Shown here: positions 43,911-52,600 of the stretch, piece by piece
Position numbering within the stretch: position 1 is the first letter of the stretch
Layout of the letters: each line of letters opens with the position of its first letter
DNA from: Flavobacterium sp.
GTDB taxonomy: Bacteria; Bacteroidota; Bacteroidia; Flavobacteriales; Flavobacteriaceae
Assembly: GCA_030153045.1 (NCBI GenBank)
Contig: JASLID010000107.1
Location: 1 to 53,848, forward strand
DNA length: 53,848 bases
Reading direction: 5' to 3'
The notes under the pieces: generated by a model
The model's database searches: none
What the model was told of the DNA's origin: nothing
The model's input: the letters and a program-made list of their open reading frames with translations, nothing else
Made by a program: the position numbers and the translations under genes

Positions 43911-44624
43911 ATGAAAAAGGTCTCGATATATTCTATTTTTACACTGCTCACTTTACTTGTTGGTTGTCAAAACCGAGAAAAGCCGAAGGTAATTTATGAA
44001 GATACTAAAACGGTAGCAGCGCCAGTTAAAACGGCAGTTGATGAAATTGAAATTGCCGATTTGCCTATTCATATGGAAGGAACTAAATATTTGCTTCACG
44101 CCATTGGTGATGTCCGCGTTTCAGATGTTAATGGAAGTTCTGGTTCGAGCAAAACCAACTCAGTAAGTTATGCTTTGTCTAATTATAACCGATTTGAATT
44201 GACGGGTTATTTTGAAAACATCAAATTTCAACACATTGATTCTACTGCTTTACATCCTTTGACTGATAAAGCAATCCAAATACAAACCGCTACATTTTTA
44301 AATACAGTTGCGGCGAAAACTAGAAAGCAAATTCTAGTATATTCTTTAGTTGATTCAGATACAAATAAGGATGGTAAAATTGATGCCAACGATATTAAAT
44401 CACTTTACATAAGCGAGTTTAGCGGAGCGAAATTCACTAAGCTTTCAGGTGAATTGCAAGAATTGTTAGATTGGAACCTTGTAGAAAACTTAAACCGATT
44501 GTACTTCAGAACAATTGAAGATATTAATAAAAATGGTGCTTTCGATAAAAATGACAAAGTGCATTATCAGTTTGTAAATCTTACTGCTAAAGAATGGAAA
44601 GTGGAAGAATATTCTCCAATTTAA
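43911..44624 (+). CDS. Lipoprotein with two EF-hand/dockerin-like calcium loops
   Basis: A 237-residue lipoprotein: signal sequence with lipobox LLVGC (Cys19). The mature part has two calcium-loop motifs, DTNKDGKIDAND near residue 156 and DINKNGAFDKND near residue 205, each fitting D-x-N-x-D/N-G-x-x-D-x-x-D. It has no glycoside hydrolase or cohesin neighbour, so cellulosome assembly is unlikely; calcium-stabilised folding is the more cautious reading. Family not recognised. It ends 9 bases before the convergent DUF2971 gene. Confidence 0.65.
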   Translation: MKKVSIYSIFTLLTLLVGCQNREKPKVIYEDTKTVAAPVKTAVDEIEIADLPIHMEGTKYLLHAIGDVRVSDVNGSSGSSKTNSVSYALSNYNRFELTGYFENIKFQHIDSTALHPLTDKAIQIQTATFLNTVAAKTRKQILVYSLVDSDTNKDGKIDANDIKSLYISEFSGAKFTKLSGELQELLDWNLVENLNRLYFRTIEDINKNGAFDKNDKVHYQFVNLTAKEWKVEEYSPI

Positions 44625-44633
44625 TCATTTGAT

Positions 44634-45335
44634 TTAAATCAAAATATCGCTTTCCAAATCTGATTTTTCAATCTCAAAATCAAAACCCAATTTCGAAACC
44701 ACTTCTATAACTAATTTTTTATACCAGTTTTCTGATTTGGGGTGAATGTAGATTTTTTCAATCAAGGTATTCAAATCAACACTAATTTTCAATCCGTCAT
44801 TTATTGACATGTTTTGAGAAGTAACATCAGAAATAATTCTGATTTCACGCTCGTACTGAAAACTTTTTCTTTTAAAGAGGAAAGGGAAAAAGGCATCGTC
44901 AAACGGAATGTATTCTTTTTTGTAATCAATATAATTGACTTCGCCAATAAATTGCTCCGTGTGCTTTTCAGGCTTTAAAGCATCTTTTAATCTCCCAATG
45001 GTCGATTGTATGGCTAATCCTTCTTGGTTTTTGGTGAAAATTTGCCACATCGCAAAACTCTCGTATTCGTTAGTATGCCAACTGCTTATGACCACATTTT
45101 CGCGATGGGATTTGTAATAATCTAAAAACTTCGGATTGTTTTCGGAGATTTTTTTGATTTCTTCAAAAGTGGGTTCGCTAAATGTCCCTTCGTATTGATC
45201 CTCAAACTTATCCGAACGCGACATAAACATCTTTTGCGACAACAATAGGTCTAAAAATTTAGACATGTCTAGGTATTTCCAAACAATAGTATCTGGATCT
45301 TCTGGAAGGCTTATGCTATTGTTGTTGATATACAT
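44634..45335 (-). CDS. DUF2971 protein
   Basis: A 233-residue cytoplasmic protein. WKYLDMSKFLDLLLSQKMFMSRSDKFEDQYEGTFSEPT at the start and SFAMWQIFTKNQEGLAIQSTIGRL in the middle match the DUF2971 family. The family function is not established; some members occur near defence or abortive-infection genes, but nothing of that kind is present here. It lies 18 bases after the ABC exporter gene on the same strand. Confidence 0.82.
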   Translation of the reverse strand: MYINNNSISLPEDPDTIVWKYLDMSKFLDLLLSQKMFMSRSDKFEDQYEGTFSEPTFEEIKKISENNPKFLDYYKSHRENVVISSWHTNEYESFAMWQIFTKNQEGLAIQSTIGRLKDALKPEKHTEQFIGEVNYIDYKKEYIPFDDAFFPFLFKRKSFQYEREIRIISDVTSQNMSINDGLKISVDLNTLIEKIYIHPKSENWYKKLVIEVVSKLGFDFEIEKSDLESDILI

Positions 45336-45353
45336 TTAATGTGTTTTGTTATA

Positions 45354-47183
45354 TTACTCGAACGATTGCATCATCACAAGCTTATTATACGTTCCATTTA
45401 ATGCTAAAAGTTCGTCATGAGTCCCTTGTTCTACAATTTCACCTTTTTGCATCACCACAATCTTGTCTGCTTTTTGAATAGTAGATAGTCTGTGTGCAAT
45501 GACAATGGAAGTCCGGTTTTGCATCATATTTTCCAATGCTACCTGTACAAATTTTTCACTTTCGGTGTCTAAAGCCGATGTAGCTTCGTCCAAAATCATA
45601 ATCGGTGGGTTTTTCAATACCGCTCTCGCAATAGAAAGTCTTTGTTTTTGACCTCCCGATAATTTGTTTCCGGCATCACCAATATTGGTTTCAATTCCGT
45701 CTGGTAAATCTTTGACAAACTCGTAAGCGTTGGCCACTTTTAACGCATCGATAATTTCTTCATCGGTGGCGTCTTCTTTACCCAAAAGAATATTCTTTTT
45801 TATAGTATCATTAAATAGTATCGAATCTTGGGTAACCAGTCCCATCAAGCCACGAAGTGATTGCAAATTCATGTCTTTAATATCAATATTATCAATTGTA
45901 ATTTTCCCTTCTTGAACATCGTAAAAACGAGTCAGTAAGTTAGCAATAGTACTTTTTCCACTACCAGATTGACCAACTAGTGCAACAGTTTTTCCTTTAG
46001 GAACCTCAAGCGAGAAGTTTTTCAATACGTTTTCCTTTTCGTAACGGAAATTGATGTTTTTTATTTCCAGTTTATCATTAAAAGTGTTTTTAACAACAGC
46101 ATTTTCTTTAGAAGTAATCGTATTTTCTTCTTCTAATACTGAAAAAACTCTTTCGGCTGCAGCTAAACCGTTTTTAACCGAATAAGTAGCTTTTGAAATG
46201 GCTTTCGCAGGAGTTAAGATGTTGTATGCCAATAGCATGTAAACTAAGAATAGTGATCCTTCTAATGTTTTATCTACCAAAACCAAGTTTCCTCCATACC
46301 AAAGTAAAACGGCAATGGTTACAATTCCCATAAACTCACTCATAGGAGAGGCCAAGTTGTTTTTGTTACCAATACTATTACTGATTTTTAACAATCGGTT
46401 GATGGAATTATTAAAACGGTCTTTGAAATTAGGTTCCGCATTATAGCTTTTCACGACTTTCAATCCACCCAAAGTTTCTTCTACAATAGAGATTAAATAA
46501 CCCGCCTCATTTTGCGCACGAATGGATTTCGATTTTAGATTTTTACCTATTCTAGAAATAACAAATCCTGAAATTGGAATAAATATAAAAACAAACAATG
46601 TTAATTTGACACTAATGCTAAACATGGTAACAATAGCAAATACAATGGTTAATGGTTCTTTTACGATTAATTCTAAAATAGAAAAGAACGAGTTTTGTAC
46701 TTCACCAACATCACCCAACATTCTGGCCATAACATCTCCTTTTCTTTTTCCTGAATAATAGGAGATAGGCAAATCGATGATTTTGTCATACATGGTTTTT
46801 CTTAAATCACGCAATACACCATTTTTAAGATGCATAATGTGGTAAGAAGCCAAGTAATTGAATAAATTTTTGAATAAAAAAGTAGTAATTACCAATGAAA
46901 CCGCAAGTAACAGTGCATATTGTGGACCTTCTTCTTTATTAAGGTGTGAAATATGATAATACAGCGATTCTTTAGCATAACCCAATATAGAAGTTATACC
47001 TGTATAGACTGGCTTTTGCGTTATTTCTTCACTGGTTTTAAATAAAACTTCAAGCAATGGAAACATGGTGATCATCGATACCGTGCTAAACAAAGCGTAC
47101 AAAATATTAAAAACCACATTCCAAATAATATGGGAATTGTATGGTTTTGTGTAAGGAAGTAATTTTATAAGATTTTTATCCAT
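45354..47183 (-). CDS. MsbA-like ABC exporter
   Basis: A 609-residue half transporter, permease fused to ATPase. Six helices occupy the first 330 residues. The ATPase has Walker A GQSGSGKST, Q-loop LVTQDSIL, signature LSGGQKQRLSIARAV, and Walker B IMILDEATSALD followed by the HRLSTI switch. The closest comparison is lipid A flippase MsbA, but a substrate cannot be assigned. The start overlaps the phosphosugar mutase stop by one base, so the two are translationally coupled. Confidence 0.9.
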   Translation of the reverse strand: MDKNLIKLLPYTKPYNSHIIWNVVFNILYALFSTVSMITMFPLLEVLFKTSEEITQKPVYTGITSILGYAKESLYYHISHLNKEEGPQYALLLAVSLVITTFLFKNLFNYLASYHIMHLKNGVLRDLRKTMYDKIIDLPISYYSGKRKGDVMARMLGDVGEVQNSFFSILELIVKEPLTIVFAIVTMFSISVKLTLFVFIFIPISGFVISRIGKNLKSKSIRAQNEAGYLISIVEETLGGLKVVKSYNAEPNFKDRFNNSINRLLKISNSIGNKNNLASPMSEFMGIVTIAVLLWYGGNLVLVDKTLEGSLFLVYMLLAYNILTPAKAISKATYSVKNGLAAAERVFSVLEEENTITSKENAVVKNTFNDKLEIKNINFRYEKENVLKNFSLEVPKGKTVALVGQSGSGKSTIANLLTRFYDVQEGKITIDNIDIKDMNLQSLRGLMGLVTQDSILFNDTIKKNILLGKEDATDEEIIDALKVANAYEFVKDLPDGIETNIGDAGNKLSGGQKQRLSIARAVLKNPPIMILDEATSALDTESEKFVQVALENMMQNRTSIVIAHRLSTIQKADKIVVMQKGEIVEQGTHDELLALNGTYNKLVMMQSFE

Positions 47184-48910
47184 TAGTTCAATTGCATTTC
47201 AGCAATAATATTTTTGATTTTGTTATCTAAATAAGTTTCCGCTTCGGGAACTTCATTTGTATTTTCAATACCACAGTTTACGCTGAAGTAAAATTTAATT
47301 TTTGGCTCGGTTCCGCTTGGACGTGCGCAGATTTTGCTTCCGTCTTCTAAATAGTAAATTAATACATTCGATTTGGGAATGGTTAGTGTTTCAATTTCGT
47401 CAGTAAAAAGATTTTTTGCCGTAGAGTTTTGATAATCTTCTATCATAATCACTCTTTCACCATTAATTTCTTTTACAGGTTTTTCACGCAAATCAACCAT
47501 CATCTGTTTGATTTCATTAGCCCCTTCAATTCCTTTTTTGGTAATCGAAATTAAGTACTCTTTATAAAAACCAAAATCGACATACATTTGAAGCAATTCT
47601 TGATACAATGAACTTCCGCGTTCTTTAGCTTGTGCTGCCATTTCGCAAACTAAAAGTGTGGCAGCTACCGCATCTTTATCGCGAACGGCATCACCTACCA
47701 TAAATCCGAAACTTTCTTCTCCGCCGCCAATGAATTTCTGATTTGGAAAATCTTTAATGAATTTTGCAATCCATTTGAAACCGGTTAACCCTACTTTGCA
47801 TTCTACACCATACCCTGAAGCTAATTCTAACATCATTGGTGTTGAAACGATAGTCGAGCCAACAAATTCTGTACCAGTTAGTTTGCCTTGTTTTTTCCAC
47901 TGCTGAAGCAGAAAATGTGTCATGACAACCATGGTTTGGTTCCCGTTTAATAAAACCAATTTTCCTTCGGTATTTCGAACGGCAACGCCTAATCTGTCTG
48001 AATCTGGGTCAGTTCCCACGACAATATCGGCATTTGTTTTTTCTGCCAAAGCCAAAGCCATTGTCAGTGCTTCCGGTTCTTCTGGATTTGGAGATTTTAC
48101 TGTTGGGAAATTTCCATTTGGTTCGGCTTGCTCCGGTACAATATTTACGTTTTTATAGCCTGCTTTTTCCAAAACATTCGGAATCAACTTGATTGAAGTT
48201 CCGTGTAAAGAAGTAAAAACGATTTTTAAATTTTCTTTGGCTGTAGCCGAAGTATTAAAACTTGCATTTTCAATAGTTGATTGGATAAAAGCTTCATCCA
48301 CTTTTATATCTATGTATTCAATCAAATCATTGTTGGCTTCAAACTTAATTTGGTCGTAATTCAAAGCCTCAATCACTTGAATAATTTCGTTATCTTGTGG
48401 CGGAACTAATTGCCCACCATCTTGCCAATATACCTTATATCCGTTATATTCAGGCGGATTGTGTGATGCAGTCAATACAATTCCTGAATGACAGCCTAAA
48501 TGTTTTAATGCAAAAGACAATTCTGGAGTAGGACGCATATCTGAAAACAAGAAAACCTTAATGCCATTAGCCGAAAAAACGTCGGCAACGACTTTTGCTA
48601 ATGTATCACTGTTATGACGGCAATCGTAAGCAATAGCTACTTTGATCTGTTCGTTTGGAAATGATTTTTTTAAATAATCAGACAGTCCTTGGGTGTTTTT
48701 ACCCAAAGTATATTTGTTGATGCGATTGGTTCCAACACCCATAATACCACGCATTCCACCAGTCCCAAATTCCAAGTTTTTATAAAAACTATCTTCAAGT
48801 TCTTTTGGAGAAGAAGTCATCATTTCTTTGATGTTTTCTTGAGTGTCGTTGTCAAATGTTGGAGTTAGCCAAATATTGACCTGATCTAAAATATGTTTTT
48901 CAATGTGCAT
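47183..48910 (-). CDS. Phosphoglucomutase/phosphomannomutase
   Basis: Interconverts sugar 1- and 6-phosphates. The 575-residue protein has the phosphoserine loop GIVLTASHNPPEYNGYK, the metal loop VGTDPDSDRLGV, the sugar loop GGGEESFGF and the phosphate loop RPSGTEPKIKFY. That length and order match the PgcA/GlcP type common in Bacteroidota. It supplies hexose 1-phosphates for envelope glycans. It is coupled to the downstream ABC exporter and follows the glycosyltransferase by 32 bases. Confidence 0.92.
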   Translation of the reverse strand: MHIEKHILDQVNIWLTPTFDNDTQENIKEMMTSSPKELEDSFYKNLEFGTGGMRGIMGVGTNRINKYTLGKNTQGLSDYLKKSFPNEQIKVAIAYDCRHNSDTLAKVVADVFSANGIKVFLFSDMRPTPELSFALKHLGCHSGIVLTASHNPPEYNGYKVYWQDGGQLVPPQDNEIIQVIEALNYDQIKFEANNDLIEYIDIKVDEAFIQSTIENASFNTSATAKENLKIVFTSLHGTSIKLIPNVLEKAGYKNVNIVPEQAEPNGNFPTVKSPNPEEPEALTMALALAEKTNADIVVGTDPDSDRLGVAVRNTEGKLVLLNGNQTMVVMTHFLLQQWKKQGKLTGTEFVGSTIVSTPMMLELASGYGVECKVGLTGFKWIAKFIKDFPNQKFIGGGEESFGFMVGDAVRDKDAVAATLLVCEMAAQAKERGSSLYQELLQMYVDFGFYKEYLISITKKGIEGANEIKQMMVDLREKPVKEINGERVIMIEDYQNSTAKNLFTDEIETLTIPKSNVLIYYLEDGSKICARPSGTEPKIKFYFSVNCGIENTNEVPEAETYLDNKIKNIIAEMQLN

Positions 48911-48942
48911 TTTAATAAATTTAAAAGGTACAGATGTAAATT

Positions 48943-49899
48943 TTAAAGGTTGATTTCATTTGAAATCTTATATCTTTCTTCGTTGTTTTTAGTTCTTAAA
49001 ATGATTTCTCCTAAAAATCCTGCTAAAAACAATTGTGTTCCTATAATCATCGTGGCCAATGCGATATAAAACCAAGGATTGTCAGTCACTAAAATACTAG
49101 ATACATTAAAATATAACTTAATTAATTTCATTACACCTATATAACCAGCAGATAAAAAACCAATTAGAAACATAATAGTTCCTAAGGCGCCAAAGAGGTG
49201 CATGGGTCTTTTTCCGAATTTCGATAAAAACCAAATGGTAATTAAATCTAAAAAGCCATTAATAAAACGACTCATTCCGAATTTAGATTCGCCATATTTT
49301 CTGGCCTGGTGCTGTACCACTTTTTCGCCAATTTTACCGAAACCAGCATTTTTTGCCAAAACGGGAATATATCGGTGCATTTCACCAGAAACCTCGATGT
49401 TTTTTACCACTTTATTTTTGTAGGCTTTTAAGCCACAATTGAAATCATTTAACTCAACTCCAGAAGTTCTTCTGGCTGCCCAATTGAATAATTTAGAAGG
49501 TAAGTTTTTAGATACAATCGAGTCGTAACGTTTCTTTTTCCAACCTGAAACCAAATCATAATTATCGTTGGTAATCATATGGAACAAGTCTGGAATTTCG
49601 TCTGGACTATCTTGTAAATCAGCATCCATGGTAATAATCACGTCGCCTTCTGCTTTAGCGAAACCCGCATGTAATGCTTGCGATTTTCCGTAATTTCTTA
49701 AAAAACGAATTCCTTTAATATTGGAATTATCGTTTGATAATTGGTTGATAATTTGCCAAGAATCATCAGTGCTTCCATCATCAATAAAAATAACCTCATA
49801 GGAGAAATTATGATCATGCATGACTTTGGCAATCCATGAAGTTAATTCAGGCAACGATTCTTGTTCGTTTAATAAAGGAATTATAACGGAAATATTCAC
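48943..49899 (-). CDS. Family 2 glycosyltransferase, polyprenyl-phosphate type
   Basis: A 318-residue GT2 enzyme. SVIIPLLNEQESLPEL opens the protein, FIDDGSTDDSW and TMDADLQDSPDEIPDL (DxD) follow, and two C-terminal helices (MHLFGALGTIMFLIGFLSAGYI and WFYIALATMIIGTQLFLAGFL) anchor it in the inner membrane, as in ArnC/GtrB-like enzymes. Substrates are likely a nucleotide sugar and polyprenyl phosphate. The start is GTG, overlapping the stop of the DUF4199 gene (TAGTG). Confidence 0.9.
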   Translation of the reverse strand: MNISVIIPLLNEQESLPELTSWIAKVMHDHNFSYEVIFIDDGSTDDSWQIINQLSNDNSNIKGIRFLRNYGKSQALHAGFAKAEGDVIITMDADLQDSPDEIPDLFHMITNDNYDLVSGWKKKRYDSIVSKNLPSKLFNWAARRTSGVELNDFNCGLKAYKNKVVKNIEVSGEMHRYIPVLAKNAGFGKIGEKVVQHQARKYGESKFGMSRFINGFLDLITIWFLSKFGKRPMHLFGALGTIMFLIGFLSAGYIGVMKLIKLYFNVSSILVTDNPWFYIALATMIIGTQLFLAGFLGEIILRTKNNEERYKISNEINL

Positions 49900-50429
49900 T
49901 ATTGTTGGTATGAAGGTTTAGATTTGAAAATTAAGGCTAAGATTAATCCAAAAACAGAACTGAATAAAATACTGAAAATTGAACTTTTCAACAGTGATAT
50001 AGGCGAAAATTGGTCTGTTTTGTCCATGTCTGCTAGTGCTTTATTCATTGCTTCAGCTGGTGTTCCAAATTTCTGTAACATTTCAGCTGTATATTTCATA
50101 GTTAATTCTTTGATAGTTTCTTTTGCAGCAGGATCAATTAAATTGAATAGTATGATGTTAAATGTTACTGAAATTAAAATTCCAACTACAGCCGAAATAA
50201 AATAGGTTGTAAATGCATCTTTAAAACTAAAAATACCTTTTAAGTCTTTTTTAGTTTTCGATAATAAAACTACACCAATTACAATATACAATGCAATACT
50301 AGTAAGTCCTATCCACATTGAAGTAAATAATTCTAAATCTATAACATAAATTAAAGTTGTAATTAAAATTGAAATCACTCCTGTGATGATTCCGTAATTA
50401 ATCCCGTTTTTTTTGATTATTTCATTCAT
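49899..50429 (-). CDS. DUF4199 membrane protein
   Basis: A 176-residue protein with four predicted membrane helices: residues 12-30, 35-55, 72-95 and 148-168. KNGINYGIITGVISI and FSFKDAFTTYFISAVVG are features of DUF4199, a Bacteroidota family of unknown function often coupled to a GT2 gene. Its stop overlaps the GT2 start, so it leads a run of GT2, mutase and ABC exporter. Confidence 0.85.
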   Translation of the reverse strand: MNEIIKKNGINYGIITGVISILITTLIYVIDLELFTSMWIGLTSIALYIVIGVVLLSKTKKDLKGIFSFKDAFTTYFISAVVGILISVTFNIILFNLIDPAAKETIKELTMKYTAEMLQKFGTPAEAMNKALADMDKTDQFSPISLLKSSIFSILFSSVFGLILALIFKSKPSYQQ

Positions 50430-50456
50430 GCTTTTACTTTTGGTTAAATTAGTTTA

Positions 50457-50464
50457 CAAATATA
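50457..50464 (-). promoter_or_regulatory. -7 box of the DUF4199-GT2-mutase-exporter unit
   Basis: TATATTTG on the minus strand, an exact match, 27 bases before the DUF4199 ATG. No good -33 box is seen. Confidence 0.55.
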
Positions 50465-50521
50465 AGAATTCTAGTGTTATCTTTGATTAGTCAAAATCGA
50501 TGAAAAAAAGTTACATAATCA

Positions 50522-50551
50522 TTTGAATTTTAAAAATTAATTGTACATTTG
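50522..50551 (+). promoter_or_regulatory. Promoter of rpmE2 and long leader
   Basis: TTTG (50522-50525), 18 bases, TACATTTG (50544-50551): a near-ideal promoter. It predicts a leader of about 100 bases up to the ATG at 50657. That leader holds a direct repeat ATAAAAAGTT (twice within 50564-50587) and a short stem AAGG/CCTT around 50591-50606. Confidence 0.7.
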
Positions 50552-50656
50552 CACCCTGAAATAATAAAAAGTTATTAATAAAAAGTTGTAAGGCGTTTAT
50601 ACCTTTTAGAATAAAAGCTTCAAAACAAATTACAGCCACAAATAAAAAAGATTACC

Positions 50657-50908
50657 ATGAAAAAAGGAATTCACCCAGAAAATTACAGATTAGTTGCATT
50701 CAAAGACATGTCAAATGAAGATGTTTTTATCACTAAATCTACAGTAGAAACTAAAGAAACAATCACTCACGAAGGTGTTGAATATCCAGTATATAAAATG
50801 GAGATTTCTAGAACTTCTCACCCTTTTTACACAGGTAAATCTAAACTTATTGATACTGCAGGTCGTATTGATAAATTCAAAAACAAATACGCTAAATTCA
50901 GCAAATAA
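50657..50908 (+). CDS. rpmE2: 50S ribosomal protein L31 type B
   Basis: An 83-residue ribosomal protein. MKKGIHPENYRLVAFKDMS and RTSHPFYTGKSKLIDTAGRIDKF are the L31 blocks. The zinc-binding CxxC of type A is absent, which places it in the zinc-independent type B group. Its long leader and nearby strong promoter are usual for ribosomal genes, and a leader-based autoregulation is possible but not shown. Confidence 0.95.
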   Translation: MKKGIHPENYRLVAFKDMSNEDVFITKSTVETKETITHEGVEYPVYKMEISRTSHPFYTGKSKLIDTAGRIDKFKNKYAKFSK

Positions 50909-50928
50909 TCGCTGTCTTACGATATATA

Positions 50929-50958
50929 AAAGCCTCTCCATTTCGAGAGGCTTTTTTT
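50929..50958 (+). terminator. Terminator of rpmE2
   Basis: Stem AAAGCCTCTC/GAGAGGCTTT with a 6-base loop and a T-run, 20 bases after the stop. Confidence 0.88.
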
Positions 50959-50982
50959 ATTTTTACCTGTGAGGAAACTTTG

Positions 50983-50990
50983 TAACTTTG
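50983..50990 (+). promoter_or_regulatory. -7 box that decides the small membrane protein start
   Basis: TAACTTTG overlaps a TTG at 50988 that would otherwise be the earliest start. A TTTGTAACTTTG word appears again at 51275-51286 before the GlmU-like gene. Confidence 0.5.
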
Positions 50991-51008
50991 AAAATCACTT
51001 TTTTAATT

Positions 51009-51242
51009 ATGCTGGCTAAAAAAATCAAATTCCTTTTAATAGTTATTTCAATATTTGTTTTTTCAAGCATTTTGTTTATTTATTTGACAGAAGTGTTTGT
51101 CTACTTTTTTCCAAACACTAGGATTCGCAATAGTGAAATTGTTCAGGTAATGCCTATAGGGCAAATACTTTCCAGTTTTATAGTATGCTCGATTTTGTTT
51201 TTAGCAGCTGTGTTTTGTTGTTATAAAAAATATTTTAGATAA
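51009..51242 (+). CDS. Small protein with two membrane helices
   Basis: A 77-residue protein starting at ATG 51009. A basic start (MLAKKIKF) is followed by a helix (LLIVISIFVFSSILFIYLTEVF) and a second (LSSFIVCSILFLAAVFCCY), with a Lys/Arg-rich end. Two helices and basic ends suggest a small inner-membrane protein. The function and family are unknown. The promoter box lies over the TTG at 50988, which supports the later start. Confidence 0.6.
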   Translation: MLAKKIKFLLIVISIFVFSSILFIYLTEVFVYFFPNTRIRNSEIVQVMPIGQILSSFIVCSILFLAAVFCCYKKYFR

Positions 51243-51278
51243 AATTCATCTTTAGACTTACTCAAAGTAAAACTTTGT

Positions 51279-51286
51279 AACTTTGA
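51279..51286 (+). promoter_or_regulatory. -7 box upstream of the GlmU-like gene
   Basis: TAACTTTG, an exact match, with its start point expected near 51293. The leader then contains a tandem repeat of 16 bases. Confidence 0.5.
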
Positions 51287-51300
51287 TTTCCGATAAATCA

Positions 51301-51332
51301 AATAAACGAATCAACAAATAAACGAATCAACA
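51301..51332 (+). repeat. 16-base tandem repeat in the GlmU-like leader
   Basis: AATAAACGAATCAACA occurs twice in perfect tandem, ending 5 bases before the ATG at 51338. It replaces a normal ribosome-binding region. Confidence 0.75.
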
Positions 51333-51337
51333 CAAAG

Positions 51338-52513
51338 ATGAACTATATACTTTTTGACGGAACCGTTCGTAACGCTTTACTTCCTTTTACATTTACGCGC
51401 CCCGTGGCCGACATCCGTGTTGGAATTTTAACCATTCGCGAAAAATGGGAGAAACATTTAGGTTACACCACAACCACATTAACCGAAGAATATCTGATGG
51501 AAAAATTTCCTATGGTAGAAATGGAAGAAAACATTATGATTAATGCTTCTTTCCTGCCTAATGAAATTTTATCAGAAATGGTCAGTAGTTTGGAAGCCAA
51601 TCAAGCTATTTTTAATGGTGATGAAGTAGTGGCATTTTATACTAATGATACTCAAGAAGAAGTCGATTTCGACAAATATGAAATCATAGAATTCGATGAT
51701 GCTTGCATTAAAATAGAACATACTTGGGATATTTTTCAAAAGAATGATGCGGCTTTACGCGAAGATTTCGAATTAATTACCGAAGGAAGATCATCGCAGC
51801 CCATTCCAAAAAGTGTCAACGTATTGTCTCCTGAAAATATATTTATTGAAGAAGGAGCAAAGCTTGAATTTGTAACATTAAACGCTTCGACAGGACCCAT
51901 TTACATTGGGAAAAATTCCGAAATCATGGAAGGTTCAGTGATTCGTGGGCCTTTTGCTTTATGCGAAGAAGCTCAGGTGAAATTAGCAACTAAAGTCTAT
52001 GGAGCAACTACCGTTGGTCCTCATTCCAGAATTGGAGGTGAAGTGAATAATTCGGTGCTATTCGGATATTCAAATAAAGGGCACGATGGGTTTTTAGGAA
52101 ATTCTGTTTTAGGAGAATGGTGTAATATTGGAGCCGATAGTAATAATTCCAATCTAAAAAATAATTACGAAGAGGTAAAATTGTGGAGTTACGAAACCGA
52201 AGGATTTGCTAGAACCGGCTTACAGTTTTGTGGATTAATGATGGGTGATCACAGTAAATGTGGCATCAACACTATGTTTAATACTGGAACGGTCGTAGGC
52301 GTAAGTGCTAACATTTTCGGAAGCGGATTTCCCCGTAATTTTGTACCGAGTTTCTCTTGGGGAGGCGCTTCGGGTTTTACAACCTATATCACTAAAAAAG
52401 CTTTTGAAGTGGCTAAAGTCGTTATGTCTCGTCGTCATGTTGAATTTACCGAAGAAGACGCTAAAATTTTAGAGCACGTTTTTGAAGAAACTAAAAAATG
52501 GAGAAAAGAATAA
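51338..52513 (+). CDS. GlmU-like bifunctional sugar-nucleotide protein
   Basis: A 391-residue protein: an N-terminal nucleotidyltransferase-like domain (about 1-170) followed by a left-handed beta-helix with hexapeptide repeats (TASTGPIYIGKNSEIMEGSVIRGP region, LGEWCNIGADSNNSNLKNNY, GDHSKCGINTMFNTGTVVG). The layout is that of the alternative Bacteroidetes GlmU, thought to make UDP-GlcNAc. The N-terminal domain lacks the usual G-x-G-T-R-M loop (it begins MNYILFDGTVRNALLPFTFTRP), so activity needs proof. Confidence 0.85.
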   Translation: MNYILFDGTVRNALLPFTFTRPVADIRVGILTIREKWEKHLGYTTTTLTEEYLMEKFPMVEMEENIMINASFLPNEILSEMVSSLEANQAIFNGDEVVAFYTNDTQEEVDFDKYEIIEFDDACIKIEHTWDIFQKNDAALREDFELITEGRSSQPIPKSVNVLSPENIFIEEGAKLEFVTLNASTGPIYIGKNSEIMEGSVIRGPFALCEEAQVKLATKVYGATTVGPHSRIGGEVNNSVLFGYSNKGHDGFLGNSVLGEWCNIGADSNNSNLKNNYEEVKLWSYETEGFARTGLQFCGLMMGDHSKCGINTMFNTGTVVGVSANIFGSGFPRNFVPSFSWGGASGFTTYITKKAFEVAKVVMSRRHVEFTEEDAKILEHVFEETKKWRKE

Positions 52514-52537
52514 TTTAAATTTTAAACAAATTATAAC

Positions 52538-52570
52538 ACCACGATTGCGAAAGTAGTCGTGGTTTTTTTT
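52538..52570 (+). terminator. Terminator of the GlmU-like gene
   Basis: ACCACGA and TCGTGGT arms with a 12-base loop and a T-run, 25 bases after the stop. Confidence 0.8.
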
Positions 52571-52600
52571 GTAAATTTATTCTCTAAAATTTTGAAACAC

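Noticed and set aside
43911..44624. Cellulosome dockerin protein
   Set aside because: Loops fit the pattern, but no cohesin or glycoside hydrolase gene is present, and such loops occur in many calcium-binding proteins.
44634..45335. DUF2971 gene as part of a defence system
   Set aside because: Neighbours are an ABC exporter and envelope genes. No nuclease, toxin or other defence gene is present in the window.
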